A DNA stretch of 64,000 bases from positions 62,001-126,000 of the forward strand of contig NGFH01000004.1 in NCBI GenBank assembly GCA_002215675.1, read 5' to 3'. The notes below the pieces were generated by a model. That model did no database searches. It had not been told where the DNA came from and was given only the letters and a program-made list of their open reading frames with translations. Below are positions 18,387 through 27,792 of the stretch, in pieces; position 1 is the stretch's first letter, and every line of letters starts with the position of its first letter. Position numbers and translations under genes: made by a program. The DNA is from Bacteroidetes bacterium 2013_40CM_41_45. GTDB lineage: Bacteria > Bacteroidota > Bacteroidia > AKYH767-A > 2013-40CM-41-45.

Positions 18387-18830
18387 TTAAAGAGTCAGCA
18401 CCATCTGCTTTTTTCCGTAATCAATTTCTGCTTTATGTTTTTGCAAAACATCCCCTCCTAAAACGCCATCTATTGCAGGCAGCCCGAGCATCTGGTAACT
18501 TTTATTCACATTGTCTAGGTTGAGAAGAACAGATTCGAAATTATTTATAGTCAGCCCCCCGATAAAAAAATTTTCAAGCATAATAATGTGGCTCTTCATC
18601 CTGCTTGTGCCAAGGCCAATCGACAAACTGTGATGCCGCTTGAAACGTTTCTTGCGGAACAATTTTTTAATTCTCTTCTTGTCGAATACAGTCTTGGAAG
18701 CGCCCGTATCAACAAGCAGCTTAATGGCATTACCATTAATTATGGCATCAATTAAAAGATGCACACCTCCTTCATCGAGTGGAAGAAATGTGAGAGGGAT
18801 GATGATTTTATCAGGGGAGAATTCATTCAT
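18387..18830 (-). CDS. Retropepsin-like aspartic protease
   Basis: The product is 147 residues from the ATG at 18830; the open frame to 18896 runs through repeat DNA and is not credible. The catalytic motif LLVDTGASKTVFD holds the single Asp (about residue 41) of a retropepsin monomer, and GVLGGDVLQKHKAEIDY forms the matching C-terminal strand. Such enzymes work as dimers. No signal peptide is seen, so it is probably cytoplasmic. It may share transcripts with pgk upstream, separated only by a 7-base-period tract. Confidence 0.88.
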   Translation of the reverse strand: MNEFSPDKIIIPLTFLPLDEGGVHLLIDAIINGNAIKLLVDTGASKTVFDKKRIKKLFRKKRFKRHHSLSIGLGTSRMKSHIIMLENFFIGGLTINNFESVLLNLDNVNKSYQMLGLPAIDGVLGGDVLQKHKAEIDYGKKQMVLTL

Positions 18831-18838
18831 AGGCGCTA

Positions 18839-18912
18839 TTGATTTCGGATTTCGGATTTTAAATTGCGGAATCGAGTAATAATCCGCAATCCACAATTCG
18901 CAATTCGAAATT
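18839..18912. repeat. 7-base-period tract with inverted arms after pgk
   Basis: On the plus strand the units are GATTTCG, GATTTCG, GATTTTA, AATTGCG, then AATCCGC, AATCCAC, AATTCGC, AATTCGA. The two blocks are partly complementary (ATTGCGGA with TCCGCAAT), so the tract can fold back on itself. It begins just after the pgk stop and ends just before the protease start. Confidence 0.85.
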
Positions 18913-18916
18913 TCAT

Positions 18917-20107
18917 TTAGTCCATTATAGCTTTAATTCCCGGCAAAATTTTTCCTTCAAAATATTCGAGCAAGGCGCCTCCGCCTGTGGAAACGTAGCT
19001 TACCTTGTTTTCATATCCAAATTGTACAACAGCAGCAGCGGAATCACCACCGCCTATAAGCGAGTAAGCTCCTTTTGCAGTGGCGTCTGCAACTGCCTTG
19101 GCGACAGCTTTAGTTCCCGTTGCAAATTTTTCCATTTCAAAAACACCCATAGGGCCATTCCATAAAATGGTTTTTGAATTGATAACCACCTCTGAAAAAC
19201 TTTTTATACTTTCAGGACCAATGTCAAGCCCCATCCATCCCTCGGTAATTTTCTCAACCGGAGCAACAGCTGACTGCGCTTCATTTGAAAATGCATCGGC
19301 AATCACGGCATCCGTAGGAAGGTGAAGCTGAACGTTTTTCTTTTTTGCATCGTCCATTATCTTAAGCGCCAGGTCAAGCTTATCGGCTTCCACCAGCGAC
19401 CTGCCGATATTTCCACCCTTAGCTTTCACAAACGTAAAAGCCATGCCACCGCCAATAATCAGATGGTTCACGCGTTCGAGAAGGCTGTCAATAACCAGGA
19501 TTTTGTCAGACACCTTCGCTCCGCCCATGATTGCCGTCAACGGTTTTTCCGCATACCGCATAACTCGTTCTGCGTTTTCTATTTCAGCAGCCATCAGGTA
19601 TCCGAAACATTTTCTTCCTGGAAAAAACTTTGCGATGACCGCGGTAGAAGCATGCGCACGGTGTGCGGTGCCGAAACCGTCATTAATATAAAAATCTCCG
19701 AGCTGTGCAAGTTTTTTTGCAAACGCTTCATCACCTTTTTCTTCTTCTTTATGAAAGCGAAGATTTTCCAGCAGAAGGACTTCGCCATTTTTAAGAGCGG
19801 ACGATTTCTTTTCGGCTTCTTCGCCAATGCAGTCGTTGGCAAAGTATACCGTTACGTTTAGCAGAAGCATCAGGTGCTTCACTACATGTTTCAGCGAAAA
19901 TTTTTCTTCCGGCCCCGACTTTGGCCTTCCATGATGCGACATAAGAATTGCCGAACCTCCATCGTTTAAAATCTTTCTTATGGTGGGTATGGCTGCGCGT
20001 ATTCTTTTGTCATCAGTAATATGATATTCCTTGTCGAGCGGAACATTAAAATCAACCCGCACCAGCACTTTCTTCCCCAGGAAATCAAAATCGTCAACGG
20101 TTTTCAT
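18917..20107 (-). CDS. pgk: Phosphoglycerate kinase
   Basis: This 396-residue glycolytic enzyme transfers phosphate between 1,3-bisphosphoglycerate and ADP. Motifs: [12 protein letters not shown] near the start, [58 protein letters not shown] and the terminal [10 protein letters not shown]. The open frame reaches back to 20197, but a TATTTTTG promoter box lies at 20119-20112, so the ATG at 20107 is the start. It is divergent from holB. Confidence 0.97.
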   Translation of the reverse strand: MKTVDDFDFLGKKVLVRVDFNVPLDKEYHITDDKRIRAAIPTIRKILNDGGSAILMSHHGRPKSGPEEKFSLKHVVKHLMLLLNVTVYFANDCIGEEAEKKSSALKNGEVLLLENLRFHKEEEKGDEAFAKKLAQLGDFYINDGFGTAHRAHASTAVIAKFFPGRKCFGYLMAAEIENAERVMRYAEKPLTAIMGGAKVSDKILVIDSLLERVNHLIIGGGMAFTFVKAKGGNIGRSLVEADKLDLALKIMDDAKKKNVQLHLPTDAVIADAFSNEAQSAVAPVEKITEGWMGLDIGPESIKSFSEVVINSKTILWNGPMGVFEMEKFATGTKAVAKAVADATAKGAYSLIGGGDSAAAVVQFGYENKVSYVSTGGGALLEYFEGKILPGIKAIMD

Positions 20108-20111
20108 GCAG

Positions 20112-20119
20112 CAAAAATA
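20112..20119 (-). promoter_or_regulatory. -7 box TATTTTTG of pgk, leaderless arrangement
   Basis: This exact TAnnTTTG match lies only 4 bases before the pgk ATG, so transcription would start at or inside the start codon. Confidence 0.5.
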
Positions 20120-20170
20120 AAAGGAAAGAAATATCGTTGATTTTCCGGAAGTTTTTTCAAATTTACAGCC

Positions 20171-21319
20171 ATGCGTTTTGCAGACATTATAGGGCATTCG
20201 GAGCTAAAACAGCAATTAATTCATTCAGTTCTTGAAAACCGAATCAGTCACGCTCAGTTGTTTTTGGGTGCAGAAGGAACCGGTGCATTGCTCCTCGCCA
20301 TTGCCTACGCGCAGTTTATTTCATGCACGCAAAAAAAGAAGGATGATTCATGCGGAGAATGTAATTCCTGCCTTAAGTTTTCCCGGTTCATTCATCCCGA
20401 TGTACATTTTTCTTTCCCGGTTTCGCCTGTTAAAGGAATCACTAAACCCAAAAGTGTTGACTTTATTGCCGAATGGAGAAATGCGCTGACTCAAAACTCT
20501 TATATGTCTTTTTTGGACTGGACACAGCAATTGGAAATTGATAACAAGCAGCCGCAGATTTCTGTGGATGAAAGTGCAGATATTATTCACACATTATCTC
20601 TAAAAAGTGTTGAAGGTGGTTATAAATACATAATACTCTGGCTGCCGGAAAAACTTAATGCAAGCGCTGCAAATAAACTTCTCAAATCACTTGAAGAACC
20701 TGAACCGCACACATTGTTTGTCCTGGTAAGTGAAAACTACGAGCACATCCTTAGCACTATCTCTTCACGAACGCAGCTTGTGCAGGTAAGCAGGATTGCA
20801 GAGAAGGAATTAACTCATGTGATTGAAAAAAACTACGAGCTAAGTTTATCGCGGGCAAAAAATATAAGCCGCCTTGCAGAAGGAAATTATAATCTTGCCG
20901 TGAAGCTGGCTCTGAAAGATGATGCCCTGGAAAACTCTACAGAGCCGTTTCTTGCATGGATGCGACTTTGCTATTCATTGAATTATAAAGAGCTTATTTT
21001 GTGGACGGAAAAAATGCAGGAGAAAAAACGCGAAGGGCAAAAAAATTTCCTGGCTAATGCATTAGATATCTGCCGGGAGTGTGTGCTGATGAATTATGGG
21101 GATAATTCCCTGGTGCGCATTTCTGAAAATGAAATGGATGAGCTGAAACGATTCTCCCCATTTATTACTGTTAACAATGCAAACCAGATTATGGATAAAC
21201 TTAGCAAAGCACATTATCATATTGAACGAAATGCAAATCCTAAAATACTTTTCCTGGCGCTCTCATTGGAGATGAACAAATTACTTACTCAAAAGCAAAC
21301 AGAAAACGCTACAGTTTGA
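20171..21319 (+). CDS. holB: DNA polymerase III delta-prime-like clamp-loader subunit
   Basis: This 382-residue AAA+ clamp-loader subunit helps load the sliding clamp at replication forks. The N-terminus is [18 protein letters not shown]. The Walker A position reads [11 protein letters not shown], without the usual GK[ST], so it probably does not hydrolyse ATP, as is common for delta-prime. A zinc site is formed by Cys52, Cys61, Cys64 and Cys67 (CGECNSC). SISSRT-like sequence ([11 protein letters not shown]) carries the trans-acting arginine. It is followed by ricT and gldH on the same strand. Confidence 0.92.
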   Translation: MRFADIIGHSELKQQLIHSVLENRISHAQLFLGAEGTGALLLAIAYAQFISCTQKKKDDSCGECNSCLKFSRFIHPDVHFSFPVSPVKGITKPKSVDFIAEWRNALTQNSYMSFLDWTQQLEIDNKQPQISVDESADIIHTLSLKSVEGGYKYIILWLPEKLNASAANKLLKSLEEPEPHTLFVLVSENYEHILSTISSRTQLVQVSRIAEKELTHVIEKNYELSLSRAKNISRLAEGNYNLAVKLALKDDALENSTEPFLAWMRLCYSLNYKELILWTEKMQEKKREGQKNFLANALDICRECVLMNYGDNSLVRISENEMDELKRFSPFITVNNANQIMDKLSKAHYHIERNANPKILFLALSLEMNKLLTQKQTENATV

Positions 21320-21324
21320 TTGCG

Positions 21325-21332
21325 TAACTTTG
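21325..21332 (+). promoter_or_regulatory. Possible -7 box TAACTTTG before ricT
   Basis: This exact TAnnTTTG match lies 54 bases before the ricT ATG and just after the holB stop. No -33 partner is clear. Confidence 0.35.
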
Positions 21333-21347
21333 CGCACGCTTTTATCA

Positions 21348-21382
21348 GGATAACTAATAGCATATAACATTTAACTTATTTA
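21348..21382. repeat. 7-base-period tract before ricT
   Basis: The units are GGATAAC, TAATAGC, ATATAAC, ATTTAAC and TTATTTA, ending 4 bases before the ricT ATG. The same AAC phrasing appears before asnS at 62657. Confidence 0.6.
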
Positions 21383-21385
21383 AAA

Positions 21386-22597
21386 ATGGGCTGCAGTACA
21401 GGAGCAAATACAGGTGGGCAAACCGTTGCGGGATGCCGGAGTAATGGCACTTGCGGAACAGGCGGCTGCAACAAGCTGAATGTTTTTAACTGGCTGGGGG
21501 ATATGCTGCTGCCCCCGGGACAGGCGCCTTTTGATGTAGTGGAAGTTCGCTTTAAAGGAACGCGAAAAGAATTTTATCGCAATAAGGAAAAGCTGGAATT
21601 AAAAACAGGGGATGTGGTGGCTGTAGAATCTACCGGCGGGCACGATATAGGTGTGGTTTCGCAGGTAGGAGAATTGGTACGGCTTCAGTTGAAGAGTAAA
21701 AATGTAATGGAAAATTCCGACCAGATACGGATACTCTACCGCAAGGCCAAAGAGGTTGACGTTGAAAAATGGAATTCGCTGCGGGATAAGGAAACATCTG
21801 TGCTGCATCGCACGCGGGCTATTATTGGAGACTTAAAACTTGAAATGAAACTGAGCGATGTAGAATTTCGTGGTGACGGAAAAAAAGCGACCTTTTATTA
21901 CACGGCTGAAGGGCGCGTAGATTTCAGAGAATTAATCCGCAAGCTGGCCGAAGAGTTTCATGTGCGTGTAGATATGCGTCAAATAGGGATGCGGCAGGAA
22001 GCGGGACGCCTGGGCGGCATCGGTTCATGCGGTAGGGAACTTTGTTGTTCTACATGGCTTACAGATTTTAAAACCGTCACCACCAGTGCAGCGCGGTACC
22101 AGAATCTTTCATTGAACCCTGCAAAGCTGGCGGGACAATGCGGCAAATTAAAATGTTGCTTAAACTATGAACTTGATTCATACATGGATGCATTGCGAGA
22201 CATACCTTCTTCAGACATTGTTCTGAAAACAGAAAAAGGCAGGGCGTTTCATCGCAAGACCGATATTTTTAAGCGCATGCTTTGGTATGCGCTGGAGACT
22301 GAGGATGAAAAAAGAACATCAGAGCAGGACGATGCATCGAGCTGGATTGCCTTAAGCGCAGAGAGAGCAAAAGAAATTATTGAGCTCAATAAAAAGAATC
22401 AGTTTCCTGTCGCACTGGCCGATAAAAAATACGTGGAAGAAATTGAAGAGGAACCGGAGTATGAAAATGCAGCAGGACAGGATAGCATCAGCCGGATGGA
22501 CCGCCCGAAGAAAAAGAAGAAAAAGAAAAACCGGGGCCACAGGCAGGGCAGTAACAGGAACCAGCAACAAGGTCAGCAGCAAAAGCCGCAGAGTTAA
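21386..22597 (+). CDS. ricT: PSP1/RicT family regulatory protein
   Basis: This 403-residue protein belongs to the PSP1 family (RicT/YaaT). In Bacillus, RicT forms an iron-sulfur-containing complex that modulates RNA processing. The N-terminus is Cys-rich (GCSTGANTGG..GCRSNGTCGTGGCNK). The core holds RELIRKLAEEFHVRVDMRQIG, and the paired Cys motifs GSCGRELCCSTW and GQCGKLKCCLNYE could bind a cluster. The last 40 residues are a basic Lys/Gln/Arg tail (PKKKKKKKNRGHR), longer than the core family needs. In this phylum it is usually next to gldH, as here. Confidence 0.92.
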   Translation: MGCSTGANTGGQTVAGCRSNGTCGTGGCNKLNVFNWLGDMLLPPGQAPFDVVEVRFKGTRKEFYRNKEKLELKTGDVVAVESTGGHDIGVVSQVGELVRLQLKSKNVMENSDQIRILYRKAKEVDVEKWNSLRDKETSVLHRTRAIIGDLKLEMKLSDVEFRGDGKKATFYYTAEGRVDFRELIRKLAEEFHVRVDMRQIGMRQEAGRLGGIGSCGRELCCSTWLTDFKTVTTSAARYQNLSLNPAKLAGQCGKLKCCLNYELDSYMDALRDIPSSDIVLKTEKGRAFHRKTDIFKRMLWYALETEDEKRTSEQDDASSWIALSAERAKEIIELNKKNQFPVALADKKYVEEIEEEPEYENAAGQDSISRMDRPKKKKKKKNRGHRQGSNRNQQQGQQQKPQS

Positions 22598-22601
22598 TAA
22601 T

Positions 22602-23159
22602 ATGATAATTGGAAAAATTGAAAAATTGAAAGACTGGAATATTCGAAATAAGATTTCTTCTATCATTCCATCCCTCCATTCTTCCCGATTATTTATTTAT
22701 TTTTTTTTATTGATTCTTTTTGCCTCATGCGACAAGGCGCGTGTGTATGAAAAGAATATCAAAATTCCTAAGTTTGAATGGGATATGAATAATGTCTTGA
22801 AATTTGAAGTCCCTATAACCGATACGGTTGCTTCCTACAATATGTATTTCAATATCCGCAATGCTTCGGGATATTCTTTCAGTAATTTATTTTTATTTTT
22901 TACTGTTCGTTCACCGGATGGCAGGCGCGAACGCGATACCGTTGAAATAAGACTTGCCGATGAAACAGGAAAATGGATAGGTAATGGACTGGGCGATATT
23001 TGGGACAACAAAATACTATTCAAGGAAAATTTTCGTTTTCCAGTTTCAGGCACTTATTTTTTTGAAATGGAACAAGCGATGCGGGTAAACCCCCTCTCAT
23101 ATATTATGGACGCAGGAATAAGGATTGAATACGCGGAAAAGACTCAACCTAAGGGGTGA
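22602..23159 (+). CDS. gldH: Gliding motility lipoprotein GldH
   Basis: About 185 residues from the ATG at 22602. The lipobox LILFASC is followed by DKARVYEKNIKIP. The family core includes FEVPITDTVASYNMYFNIRN, FSNLFLFFTVRSPDGRRERD, LADETGKWIGNGLGDIWDNK and FPVSGTYFFEMEQAMR. GldH is an outer-membrane lipoprotein required for gliding in flavobacteria. The first 17 codons lie inside an 8-base repeat tract (GGAAAAATTG units). The true start could therefore be a later TTG; as drawn, the segment ahead of the hydrophobic core is unusually long. Confidence 0.9.
   Translation: MIIGKIEKLKDWNIRNKISSIIPSLHSSRLFIYFFLLILFASCDKARVYEKNIKIPKFEWDMNNVLKFEVPITDTVASYNMYFNIRNASGYSFSNLFLFFTVRSPDGRRERDTVEIRLADETGKWIGNGLGDIWDNKILFKENFRFPVSGTYFFEMEQAMRVNPLSYIMDAGIRIEYAEKTQPKG
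22606..22649. repeat. 8-base-period tract overlapping the gldH start
   Basis: The units are approximately AATTGGAA, AAATTGAA, AAATTGAA, AGACTGGAA and TATTCGAA. The tract starts inside the first codons of gldH and would encode MIIGKIEKLKDWNIRNK. Confidence 0.65.
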
Positions 23160-23217
23160 TTTCATTCCCACTTTCAATTTATTTTTGCTTAATTTCTTTT
23201 TTGTAATTTCACCTTCA

Positions 23218-24573
23218 ATGATACAACGAATTCTTATAGCGGACGATGATGTAGATACATGTAACCTCTTATCGGGTTTTCTGAAACGCAAAGGTTACGA
23301 AACATACACAGCATACAGCGGAACGCGTGCCCTGGAGGCGCTCTCGCAATCACCGGTGGATATTTTTATCTGTGATTTTCGCCTGGGCGACACCGATGGA
23401 ATGGAGATGCTGATTAAAATAAAAAAATCGCATCCGCAATTACCGGTCATAATGATTACAGGGTATTCAGATATCCGTATGGCAGTTAATGTTATTAAAG
23501 CCGGTGCGTTTGATTATATCACCAAACCTCTTATTCCTGATGATATTCTTCACCTGATAAAAAAAGTTTCTGAATCTTCGGGAAACGGAAAAGTGAACAC
23601 AGATTCTGTAAACACAATTAAGCCGGAAGAAAATTCCGACGGATACATTCGCGGCATTAGCAGGCAGTCAGAAGAAATGCAGCGACAAATCGAGTTGGTT
23701 GCACCTACTGAATACAGCGTAATTATTTATGGCGAGAGCGGTTCGGGGAAGGAAGCAGTGGCCAGGATTATCCATGAAAAAAGCAAACGGGCAGGCAAGC
23801 CGTTTGTTGCTATGGATTGCGGAGCTATTCCGAAAGATATTTCTGCCGGAGAACTTTTCGGTTATGAAAAAGGCGCATTCACGGGCGCAGTAAACTCCAA
23901 ACCCGGACATTTTGAAATGGCAAACGGAGGTACGTTATTTCTTGATGAGGTTGCCAATCTGCCTTACGATGTGCAGGGTTCATTGCTTCGCGTGGTGCAG
24001 GAAAGAAAATGCAGGCGGTTGGGAAGCACAAAGGATATTACTCTTGATGTGCGTATACTGATTGCATCAAATGAAAATTTACTCAGCGCTTGCAAGGCAG
24101 GGAGATTCCGTGAAGACCTATATCACCGCTTTAACGAGTTCAGCATTCATGTGCCTGCATTGCGCGAAAGAAAAGATGATATCGTTCCCCTGGCAACGCA
24201 TTTCCTTACGGTCGTTAATAATGAGCAGTCAAGAAATGTCAGGGGATTCAGCTCAAAGGCAGAAAGCATTCTGCGCGAATATCCATGGCCCGGAAATGTA
24301 CGCGAGCTTAAAAACGTAATTCGCAGAGCGGTGCTGATTAATACGAGTGAAGAGCTGGATGCATCTTCTTTCCCCGAAGAAATGATAGCCATGTCGAGCG
24401 AACCTGCTACAGGAGAAGTGAATCTTAAAGATGCTGCGCTTCATGCAGAATATGAAATGATAAAAAAGGTTCTTAACGAGGTGAACAATAACAAAAGTAA
24501 GGCGGCAAAAATTCTGAATATAGACCGCAAGACACTCTACAACAAGTTGCGCCAGTTCAATCTTGACAGTTAA
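23218..24573 (+). CDS. Sigma-54-dependent response regulator (NtrC type)
   Basis: 451 residues from the ATG at 23218. The open frame extends to 23125, but family similarity starts at MIQRILIADDD. Domains in order: receiver with phospho-acceptor Asp53 (ICDFRLGDTDG); AAA+ domain with Walker A GESGSGKE (172-179), the sigma-54 contact loop GAFTGA (219-224) and Walker B LFLDEVAN; and a Fis-type helix-turn-helix at the end (NKSKAAKILNIDRKTLYNKL). It activates sigma-54 promoters when phosphorylated. The next gene is its likely histidine kinase. Target genes are unknown. Confidence 0.95.
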   Translation: MIQRILIADDDVDTCNLLSGFLKRKGYETYTAYSGTRALEALSQSPVDIFICDFRLGDTDGMEMLIKIKKSHPQLPVIMITGYSDIRMAVNVIKAGAFDYITKPLIPDDILHLIKKVSESSGNGKVNTDSVNTIKPEENSDGYIRGISRQSEEMQRQIELVAPTEYSVIIYGESGSGKEAVARIIHEKSKRAGKPFVAMDCGAIPKDISAGELFGYEKGAFTGAVNSKPGHFEMANGGTLFLDEVANLPYDVQGSLLRVVQERKCRRLGSTKDITLDVRILIASNENLLSACKAGRFREDLYHRFNEFSIHVPALRERKDDIVPLATHFLTVVNNEQSRNVRGFSSKAESILREYPWPGNVRELKNVIRRAVLINTSEELDASSFPEEMIAMSSEPATGEVNLKDAALHAEYEMIKKVLNEVNNNKSKAAKILNIDRKTLYNKLRQFNLDS

Positions 24574-24631
24574 AAGTCATACGTTATACGCCGTTATGCA
24601 GGATTATTTTTTCGTATAACATTCTTTACCA

Positions 24632-26236
24632 ATGATTTTTTCAGGAAACCATTACCGCATCCCCGATTTTTATGTAGGACTGGTTTCCGCGCTGTGCGTG
24701 CTTCCTCTTTTCCTGAATTTATTGGGAATCGATTTCGGAAATGTTGTCGAGCAGCTTTCTCCTGTAAAAGTGGTTGAGATGACCCAAATTGAAGAGCAGC
24801 CGGGCTACCGCGATTTGCTTACCGGAAGGTACGTTCACACCATACTGGTAAGCGTATCAGTTTCTATCGCAATTCTTACCCTGGTACTTGCAATGATTGA
24901 TTACAACATAAGGAGAGAAGCCGGAACGCTGATTGTTGCCATGGCATTTTTCTGCGCGGCGTTGCTCGAGGTATTTCACCTGTTGGTTGCAACACGTGTC
25001 ATTGCAACAACTGTAAATTCATTTTATCTTACTTCGTACACCTGGTTTTTCTGCCGGCTTTTTCTTGCATCCATTATATCGCTTGGAATAATTTTTTACC
25101 TGTCACCAACACCGAAAGGCAAGGTGCCTTCTCAAAAACGTTTCGGTAACTTTCTCGGTTATGTCTCCCTCACTTTTTTTGCTGTCACTATATTGACCAT
25201 AGCTTTTCTTTTGCTAAGCACCAATGTATCACATACTGCATACCCATACAGGAACAATTCCAGGCAGTTCGAAATGATTCCGCTGGCGGTGTATCTCTTT
25301 TTAACATTTTATCTTTTACCGCGATACTGCGAACGCCTCCCTACGGTTTTTTCAAAATCACTTTTATTAAGTATGATTCCCGCTGTGGCAGCGCAGCTTT
25401 ACATGACGTTCGGCTCGCTTGAATTGTTTGATAATAATTTTAATGTATCGCATTTCCTGATAGCGGGAGTTTATTTTATTCCCTTTGTAGGATTGAGCTT
25501 GAATTATCTTGAGGCACACCGGAAAGAAAAGCTGGCAACAGACGCGCTCATCAAGGCAGAAAAGTTTGCAATGACGGGAAGAATAGCCCGCACGCTGGCG
25601 CACGAAGTGCGAAACCCTCTTACAAACATTAATCTTTCGGCAGAGCAGTTGCGTTCTAATGTGCTGCCTGCAGAAGAAACAGGGAAGAAATACATCGAAA
25701 TCATTGAACGAAATTCAAAACGTATCAATGACTTGGTAAGTGAAATGCTCAATATCTCCCGTCCTTCAGAACTTAAACTTGCTCCCCACAATATCAGCGC
25801 GCTGCTCAACGAAACACTGGCCGTAGCGCAGGACAGAATACAACTTAAAGACATCAAGGTTGAAAAAAAATTGCCTGAACAGATGAAACCGATGATGCTG
25901 GATGTAGAAAAATTTCAGACAGCGTTGCTCAACATTATTATCAATGCCATCGAAGCGATGGAAGAAAAAAAAGGGTTGCTGAGAATTTCTGTCTCAGCAA
26001 AAGAAAATGCCTGCGATATCATTGTTGAAGACAACGGGAAAGGACTGGAGCCCTTCCAGATCATTCACATCTTTGAACCTTTCTATACCACAAAATCTAC
26101 CGGCACCGGCTTGGGACTTTCGGCAGCAAAAAGTATTATAGACAGTCACGGAGGAATTATTAATGTAGAAAGCTTGCCCGGCAAGGGGACACGCTTCATT
26201 ATTACGTTAGGGGTTTCAGAACCTGCTGCTTCCTGA
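24632..26236 (+). CDS. Membrane sensor histidine kinase
   Basis: 534 residues. The N-terminal 290 residues hold about eight membrane segments (for example HTILVSVSVSIAILTLVLAM and IPLAVYLFLTFYLLP), a MASE-like integral sensor with no obvious periplasmic domain. The HisKA box ARTLAHEVRNPLTNINLS holds the phosphorylated His324. The ATPase domain has the N box (NIIINAIEAME), G1 (VEDNGKGLE), the F box (IFEPFYTTK) and G2 (GTGLGLSAAKSI). It lies 58 bases after the sigma-54 regulator, so the two form a two-component pair. The signal sensed is unknown. Confidence 0.95.
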   Translation: MIFSGNHYRIPDFYVGLVSALCVLPLFLNLLGIDFGNVVEQLSPVKVVEMTQIEEQPGYRDLLTGRYVHTILVSVSVSIAILTLVLAMIDYNIRREAGTLIVAMAFFCAALLEVFHLLVATRVIATTVNSFYLTSYTWFFCRLFLASIISLGIIFYLSPTPKGKVPSQKRFGNFLGYVSLTFFAVTILTIAFLLLSTNVSHTAYPYRNNSRQFEMIPLAVYLFLTFYLLPRYCERLPTVFSKSLLLSMIPAVAAQLYMTFGSLELFDNNFNVSHFLIAGVYFIPFVGLSLNYLEAHRKEKLATDALIKAEKFAMTGRIARTLAHEVRNPLTNINLSAEQLRSNVLPAEETGKKYIEIIERNSKRINDLVSEMLNISRPSELKLAPHNISALLNETLAVAQDRIQLKDIKVEKKLPEQMKPMMLDVEKFQTALLNIIINAIEAMEEKKGLLRISVSAKENACDIIVEDNGKGLEPFQIIHIFEPFYTTKSTGTGLGLSAAKSIIDSHGGIINVESLPGKGTRFIITLGVSEPAAS

Positions 26237-26239
26237 ATT

Positions 26240-26836
26240 CTATTTTCCCAACCGCACTCCAAGGCCGAATATCAATTCGCTGGGTGATGCAAAATTTGAT
26301 TGCGATGATTCGGAGGAATTAATTTTTAATCCCTGGTAGTGGACACCAAGTCCTATTCTTCCTAATTCAACCCCGGCACCAACGCGGTATCCCATGCCAC
26401 CCTGTTTTATGCTCACGTTTTCATTATTAAAATTTTCCGTAACACTAAGCACCTTGTTGTAAACAGGCCCGGCCTCTATGACCACAGGCCCCAACAGTTC
26501 AAGGCCGAACATTACAGGAATTTCGAGACGGTTCATTTTGAAATCCGCAGACTCTGTATTTGTTTCGCTCTGTATATCCACCGTTCCTGAACGGTGATTC
26601 AAAAGCAGTTCCGGTTTTCCATAAAATGGTCCCGCATTAAGCTTCATATAAAAGCCCGCTTCATATCCCATTATATTATCTCCTTTAATAGCGCTGGTTG
26701 CGCTGTTGGGAATTTCTGATATTTTCACCGACCCGGTTGATACGCCTCCCATAATTCCGCCCGTAATTCTTTGGGCGCTTGCCTGCACTGCCAAAAGCAG
26801 AAGAACCACAGGCAAAATTTTTTTCAATGATTTCAT
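26240..26836 (-). CDS. Outer-membrane beta-barrel protein (PorT-like)
   Basis: 198 residues with signal peptide MKSLKKILPVVLLLLAVQASAQ. Barrel strands: ITGGIMGGVSTGSVKI, GYEAGFYMKLNAGPFYGKPE, GMGYRVGAGVELGRIGLGV, and the terminal LIFGLGVRLGK. It belongs to the PorT-type small barrels. It ends 4 bases from the histidine kinase stop on the opposite strand, with no terminator between them. Confidence 0.85.
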   Translation of the reverse strand: MKSLKKILPVVLLLLAVQASAQRITGGIMGGVSTGSVKISEIPNSATSAIKGDNIMGYEAGFYMKLNAGPFYGKPELLLNHRSGTVDIQSETNTESADFKMNRLEIPVMFGLELLGPVVIEAGPVYNKVLSVTENFNNENVSIKQGGMGYRVGAGVELGRIGLGVHYQGLKINSSESSQSNFASPSELIFGLGVRLGK

Positions 26837-26872
26837 GATAATTTTTTTTAAATAAATAACGATTCAATAGTT

Positions 26873-27451
26873 TTAACTGAGCGAAGGGTCAAATACTTCG
26901 GCAAACAAACCGTAGAGGTTACCCTTCTGCAAAAGTTTCAGCGTCCATAAATTTTCGGGAGCTGCATTAAATAGTTCGTTGGCGTGAATATCGGATACCC
27001 ACCATTTATTGTCAGCAATTTCAAATTCAAGCTGACCGCTGGTCCATTCTACAGAGCCGACAAAGAATTTTATTTTTCTAAAGTCAATAGTGTCTCTCCT
27101 TATTAAATCTTCTATGCTCATCGGGTCTCCTCCATAGTAAATACCATTTCCGAAATAATCCGCTTCGGGAATTAAAGGCAGGTTATGCAGGTACGAAATG
27201 GTCTCCACAGATTCGGGCCCTCCGTAATAAATTCTTTTATTGATTTTAAATTCAGGGCTGTTCATCACTTCATATACGTGGATATTGCTAGCCTTATTGA
27301 TGATGATTCCCCGCGTGCCGGTAGGGCTATAATCTGTAATGAGAATAACAGAGCGTCTGTAAATTTCTTCCCTCCAAAACGGCTGTGCTATTACGATAGA
27401 GCCAACTTTAAGTGCAGTGGAGAATTTTCTGTTATAAGTTGCAGGTCTCAT
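26873..27451 (-). CDS. YqgE/AlgH family protein
   Basis: 192 residues of the YqgE/AlgH (DUF179) family: LKVGSIVIAQPFWREEIYRRSVILI, here read as GSIVIAQPF and RRSVILITDY, then GTRGIIINKAS, IYYGGPES and FFVGSVEWTSGQLEFEI. It is a cytoplasmic protein of unclear function that is widespread in Gram-negative bacteria. It is transcribed with the barrel gene downstream, 36 bases apart. Confidence 0.93.
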   Translation of the reverse strand: MRPATYNRKFSTALKVGSIVIAQPFWREEIYRRSVILITDYSPTGTRGIIINKASNIHVYEVMNSPEFKINKRIYYGGPESVETISYLHNLPLIPEADYFGNGIYYGGDPMSIEDLIRRDTIDFRKIKFFVGSVEWTSGQLEFEIADNKWWVSDIHANELFNAAPENLWTLKLLQKGNLYGLFAEVFDPSLS

Positions 27452-27792
27452 GATATAGATTTTTGGTTTGTATAATTCGCTTAAAGAAAATATCGTACCC
27501 TATTTTTTTTATATCGCAATATTTGCCTGAAACAGTTTTTTTTGAAAAAAAAGTGGGGAAAATATTCTTCGTTTGGGGATATAAATTCTCTTTTTTTCTT
27601 TCCAAAATGGATCCACGAATTTTCAATTTGAAATGACGGATGAAATCGTTATGACAAATTAAAAATGTGGTTAAAAAAAATGAATTTTTTGTTATGCCTC
27701 AAAAATTTCAATATTTGAAAGATAGAAAGGTGCGGTTTTTGCAAATCCTGTTTATAACACAATTGTTTTTATACAATTTAAAAATCTTAAAA
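27452..27792. other. 341-base AT-rich gap between divergent genes
   Basis: No convincing gene is seen. It holds the divergent upstream regions of yqgE and the DUF6600 gene. Short frames on both strands here are low-complexity Phe/Lys/Ile translations of A- and T-runs. A TTTG followed by TTTATAAC-type sequence near 27737-27760 may belong to the promoter of the rightward gene, but it does not match the consensus well. Confidence 0.6.

Noticed and set aside
18831-18896. Longer start for the retropepsin-like gene
   Set aside because: The extra codons translate a 7-base repeat tract.
27432-27626. 64-residue minus-strand frame before yqgE
   Set aside because: It overlaps the yqgE start and is low-complexity Lys/Phe/Ile from A- and T-runs.
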